Assembly: GCF_034006445.1 (NCBI RefSeq)
Contig: NZ_JAVESS010000016.1
Coordinates: forward strand, 1-64,000
Direction of reading: 5' to 3'
DNA: 64,000 bases
From: Desulfovibrio sp.
GTDB taxonomy: Bacteria > Desulfobacterota > Desulfovibrionia > Desulfovibrionales > Desulfovibrionaceae
Shown here one piece after another: positions 61,601-64,000 of this stretch. The position numbers were made by a program, and so were the translations under genes. Every line of letters begins with the position of its first letter. The stretch's first letter is position 1. The notes under the pieces were generated by a model. That model was not told where the DNA came from and did no database searches. It worked only from the letters and a program-made list of their open reading frames with translations.

Positions 61601-63748
61601 ATGCGTTTTTACATTGTTCATGAGCTGCGTGGCATCTCCACGCCCCATTCAGGCAGAATGCGCGTGCGCGCCTCTTGCCCCCTCGGTCTTGCCCAGGCCG
61701 AAGCTCTGGCAGGGGCGCTGGCCACATTGCCCGGCATAAGCGAGATACGCGTAAATCCCCGCCTGGGCAGCCTGCTTTTTCATTATGAAGACGCCGAAAG
61801 CCGTGAAACTGCCCTGACCCTCTTTGTGGGCGCTGGCGGCGTGGATGGCCCCCTGGCGGACATGGTGGACGATCCCGCCCCGGGCCCCGGCGAAGCCACG
61901 CTTACTGAAGGGCTCATGCCCGTGTTTCAGTATGTTTTTGTCCGCCCGCTGCTGCCCATGGCCTTGCGCATCGTCAACAGCTTTGTCAGCGCAGTGCCCT
62001 TTCTTTTCAAGGGCGTCCGCGCCGTGCTGCGCGGCGCGCTCAACGTGGACGTACTGGATGCTGCCGCCATTGGCGCGTCCCTTGTCATGCGCGACTTCCG
62101 CACTGTCAGCCTGCTCACCCTGCTGCTGGGACTTGGCGAAACGCTGGAATACTGGACGCGCCGCCGCTCCATGGCCACGCTCACCGAAAGTCTGGCCCTC
62201 AATGTTGAAAACGTGTGGCTGCTGGCCGACGGTACGGAAATATCCGTTCCTCTGGCGCAGGTGAAGGAAGGCGACCTCGTTGTTGTGCGCGACGGGGGCA
62301 GCATTCCCGTTGACGGCGTGGTCGAGGAAGGCTGCGCCGTGGTCAACCAGTCGTCCATGACAGGGGAGCCTCTTGGGGTTCGCCGCACCACGGGCGCGTC
62401 GGTCTTTGCCGGCACTGTGGTGGAAGAAGGCCGCCTGGTCATCCGCGCCCGCCATGTGGGCGACGGCACCCGCCTGCGGCAGGTCGTAAAATTTATTGAA
62501 GAATCAGAGTCCCTCAAAGCTGGCATCCAGGGCAAGTATGAGCGCCTGGCCGACATGGCCGTGCCCTTTACCTTTGGCCTGGCCGCTCTTGTCTGGCTGC
62601 TCACGCGGGACTTCCGCCGCGCGGCCTCGGTGCTGCTGGTGGACTACTCCTGCGCGCTCAAGCTGGCGACCCCGCTGGCTGTGCTGGCCTCCATGCGCGA
62701 AGGCGCGCGCCACGGCATGGCCATCAAGGGCGGACGTTACCTTGAAGCCCTTAACGAAGCCGACACCGTCGTCTTCGACAAGACCGGCACACTCACCCAG
62801 GCCAGCCCCGAAGTTGTGGAAGTCTTTCCCGCGCCGGGCTTTGAGCGCACTGAAGTGCTGCGCATCATGGCCTGCCTTGAGGAGCATTTTCCCCATCCCG
62901 TGGCCCGCGCCGTTGTTCGCAAGGCTGATGAAGAAGGCCTCAAGCATGCCGAGGAGCACGCCCATGTGGAATACGTGGTGGCGCACGGCGTGGCCTCATC
63001 ACTGTACGACAAAAAAATGCGCGTGGGCAGCCGCCACTACATCGAACATGATGAAGGCGTTGACCTTTCACCCCTGGAAGCAGTGATTGAAGAACAGACC
63101 GGCATGGGCCGCTCCCTGCTCTTCATGAGCGAGGACGGCAGAGTGGCGGGCATGGTTTCCATTGAGGATCCCATGCGCCCTGAAGCCCCCCACGTGGTTG
63201 AAGAACTCCGCGGCCTGGGTTTCAACCGCGTTCTCATGCTCACGGGCGACGACGAGCGCACGGCCCGGGCAGTGGCGGCCCGTGTGGGTATCAGCGAATA
63301 CCGCGCCCAGGTGCTGCCCACCGACAAGGCCCGCATTGTTCAGGAACTGACCGATCAGGGCTGCAAGGTGCTTATGGTGGGGGACGGCATTAACGACGCT
63401 CCCGCGCTTTCCGCTTCGCATGTGGGCGTGGCCATGAGCGACGGTACGGACCTGGCCCGCGAAGTGGCCAACGTGCTGCTGACCCATCCCAACCTTGAAG
63501 GACTTGTCAACGCCCGCCTGCTGGGCACGCGCACCTTGCAGCGCATCCATTTCAATTTCGTGGCCACATTGACGCTCAACAGCGCCTTTCTGCTGGGCGG
63601 CCTTTTCATGTTTATGGGGCCCGGCGTTGCAGCCCTGCTGCACAATGTCACCACGCTGGGCGTGGCCCTCAACGCCATGCGCCCCCACCTGCCCACAAAG
63701 GCCCTGCCGGGCGAGGAGAGCCATTTTGAAAGCCCTGCATCTTCTTAA
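61601..63748 (+). CDS. P1B-type heavy-metal ATPase with SCALK motif (ferrosome-type candidate)
   Basis: This 715-residue P-type ATPase has an N-terminal HMA-like fold lacking CxxC but with SGRMRVRAS (GRxRxR) near residue 18, the actuator loop SSMTGEPLG, a metal-site helix DYSCALKLATP near residue 347, phosphorylation motif FDKTGTLTQ near residue 393, FPHPVARAV and the hinge GDGINDAPAL. SCALK in place of CPC/SPC is unusual and fits the P1B-6-like group reported for ferrosome FezB. It would pump a transition metal, probably iron, into a compartment or out of the cytoplasm. The next gene overlaps it by 23 bases. Confidence 0.8.
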   Translation: MRFYIVHELRGISTPHSGRMRVRASCPLGLAQAEALAGALATLPGISEIRVNPRLGSLLFHYEDAESRETALTLFVGAGGVDGPLADMVDDPAPGPGEATLTEGLMPVFQYVFVRPLLPMALRIVNSFVSAVPFLFKGVRAVLRGALNVDVLDAAAIGASLVMRDFRTVSLLTLLLGLGETLEYWTRRRSMATLTESLALNVENVWLLADGTEISVPLAQVKEGDLVVVRDGGSIPVDGVVEEGCAVVNQSSMTGEPLGVRRTTGASVFAGTVVEEGRLVIRARHVGDGTRLRQVVKFIEESESLKAGIQGKYERLADMAVPFTFGLAALVWLLTRDFRRAASVLLVDYSCALKLATPLAVLASMREGARHGMAIKGGRYLEALNEADTVVFDKTGTLTQASPEVVEVFPAPGFERTEVLRIMACLEEHFPHPVARAVVRKADEEGLKHAEEHAHVEYVVAHGVASSLYDKKMRVGSRHYIEHDEGVDLSPLEAVIEEQTGMGRSLLFMSEDGRVAGMVSIEDPMRPEAPHVVEELRGLGFNRVLMLTGDDERTARAVAARVGISEYRAQVLPTDKARIVQELTDQGCKVLMVGDGINDAPALSASHVGVAMSDGTDLAREVANVLLTHPNLEGLVNARLLGTRTLQRIHFNFVATLTLNSAFLLGGLFMFMGPGVAALLHNVTTLGVALNAMRPHLPTKALPGEESHFESPASS

Positions 63749-64000
63749 ATACGTACGCAGTTTCGTGGACGGCCGGGTGCGCATACGCCACCCGGCACTG
63801 CACGACGCATCCGTGGCGGCCCTTGCCGAATCCCGCATGAAAGCCATTGCCGGGGTCGCTTCAGTGGAATGCAACCCCGTGAGCGGCTCCGTGCTCATCA
63901 CCTACGACAGCACGGTCATTCCCAAAGACCGCCTCTTCGCCATTGGCGAGGCCTGGGCTGTCTATCTCGACAAGGTCAAGGCCGGAAAACCCGCCGACGT
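63726..64000 (+). CDS. HMA-like protein with GRVRIRHPAL motif (partial, runs off the window)
   Basis: A TTG start at 63726 has GAGGAG 7 bases upstream and overlaps the end of the ATPase gene, giving MKALHLLKYVRSFVDGRVRI and RHPAL. The first 90 or so residues form an HMA-like fold with GRVRIRH instead of CxxC, the same motif as the gene at 59842. An ATG at 63838 is too late for the conserved motif. It is cut by the window edge. Confidence 0.75.
   Translation, partial: MKALHLLKYVRSFVDGRVRIRHPALHDASVAALAESRMKAIAGVASVECNPVSGSVLITYDSTVIPKDRLFAIGEAWAVYLDKVKAGKPAD

Overview
The window is GC-rich and gene-dense. It most resembles a sulfate-reducing deltaproteobacterium of the Desulfovibrio group. 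This is inferred from family content: selenoproteins together with selA, a stand-alone IMP cyclohydrolase, a tetrathionate-reductase-like operon, a ferrosome-like metal cluster and a degenerate GGDEF/TPR protein. No rRNA or tRNA gene was recognised.

Layout. Positions 1-6871 hold a glycine-reductase-like operon on the minus strand: grdA-like, grdE-like and grdB-like genes, a transporter and a thioredoxin reductase. It has a near-consensus sigma-54 promoter and a divergent sigma-54 activator. Both the grdA-like and grdB-like genes are interrupted by an in-frame TGA followed by a SECIS-type hairpin, so both are read as selenoproteins and must be annotated across the TGA. The Cys partners known in the canonical enzymes are replaced in all three subunits: CxxU reads FxxU, UxxC reads UxxG, and the Asn-Cys processing site reads Asn-Tyr. 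Positions 6920-12650 are a decayed area: a frameshifted IS3-type element, an EF-hand protein, a broken double-HTH regulator, a broken SGNH hydrolase, then an intact SGNH lipoprotein and an RlpA-like protein. Positions 12912-17754 carry ttrBCA-like genes on the minus strand, and 18720-26976 the complete kdpABCDE potassium system.

Positions 27600-32700 carry exonuclease III, PurH N-domain, HflX with an apparent ATT start, and a lipoprotein. Positions 33082-36535 hold a CDP-glucose pathway cluster with a UbiA-type prenyltransferase. Positions 36826-51819 are mostly housekeeping genes: a GGDEF/TPR protein, metallo-beta-lactamase, flavin reductase, ComF, DUF4198, Tim44-like protein, thioesterase, DksA-like protein, folC, selA, M18 peptidase and AlkD-like protein. 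Positions 52037-59278 hold a GNAT protein, PHP phosphatase, Trm112-like protein, YfcE, Maf and acetyl-CoA synthetase. Positions 59842 to the end carry a probable ferrosome-type cluster: two HMA-like proteins and a P1B-type ATPase that share a GRxRxR motif, with feoA and a small membrane protein.

Four families of hairpin-rich intergenic repeats (here called A to D) recur between genes. SelA at 47.7 kb would supply the selenocysteine-tRNA needed to translate the two selenoproteins at the left end. The most unusual system in the window is the cysteine-depleted Grd-like selenoenzyme. The ferrosome-like cluster at the right end is the second.
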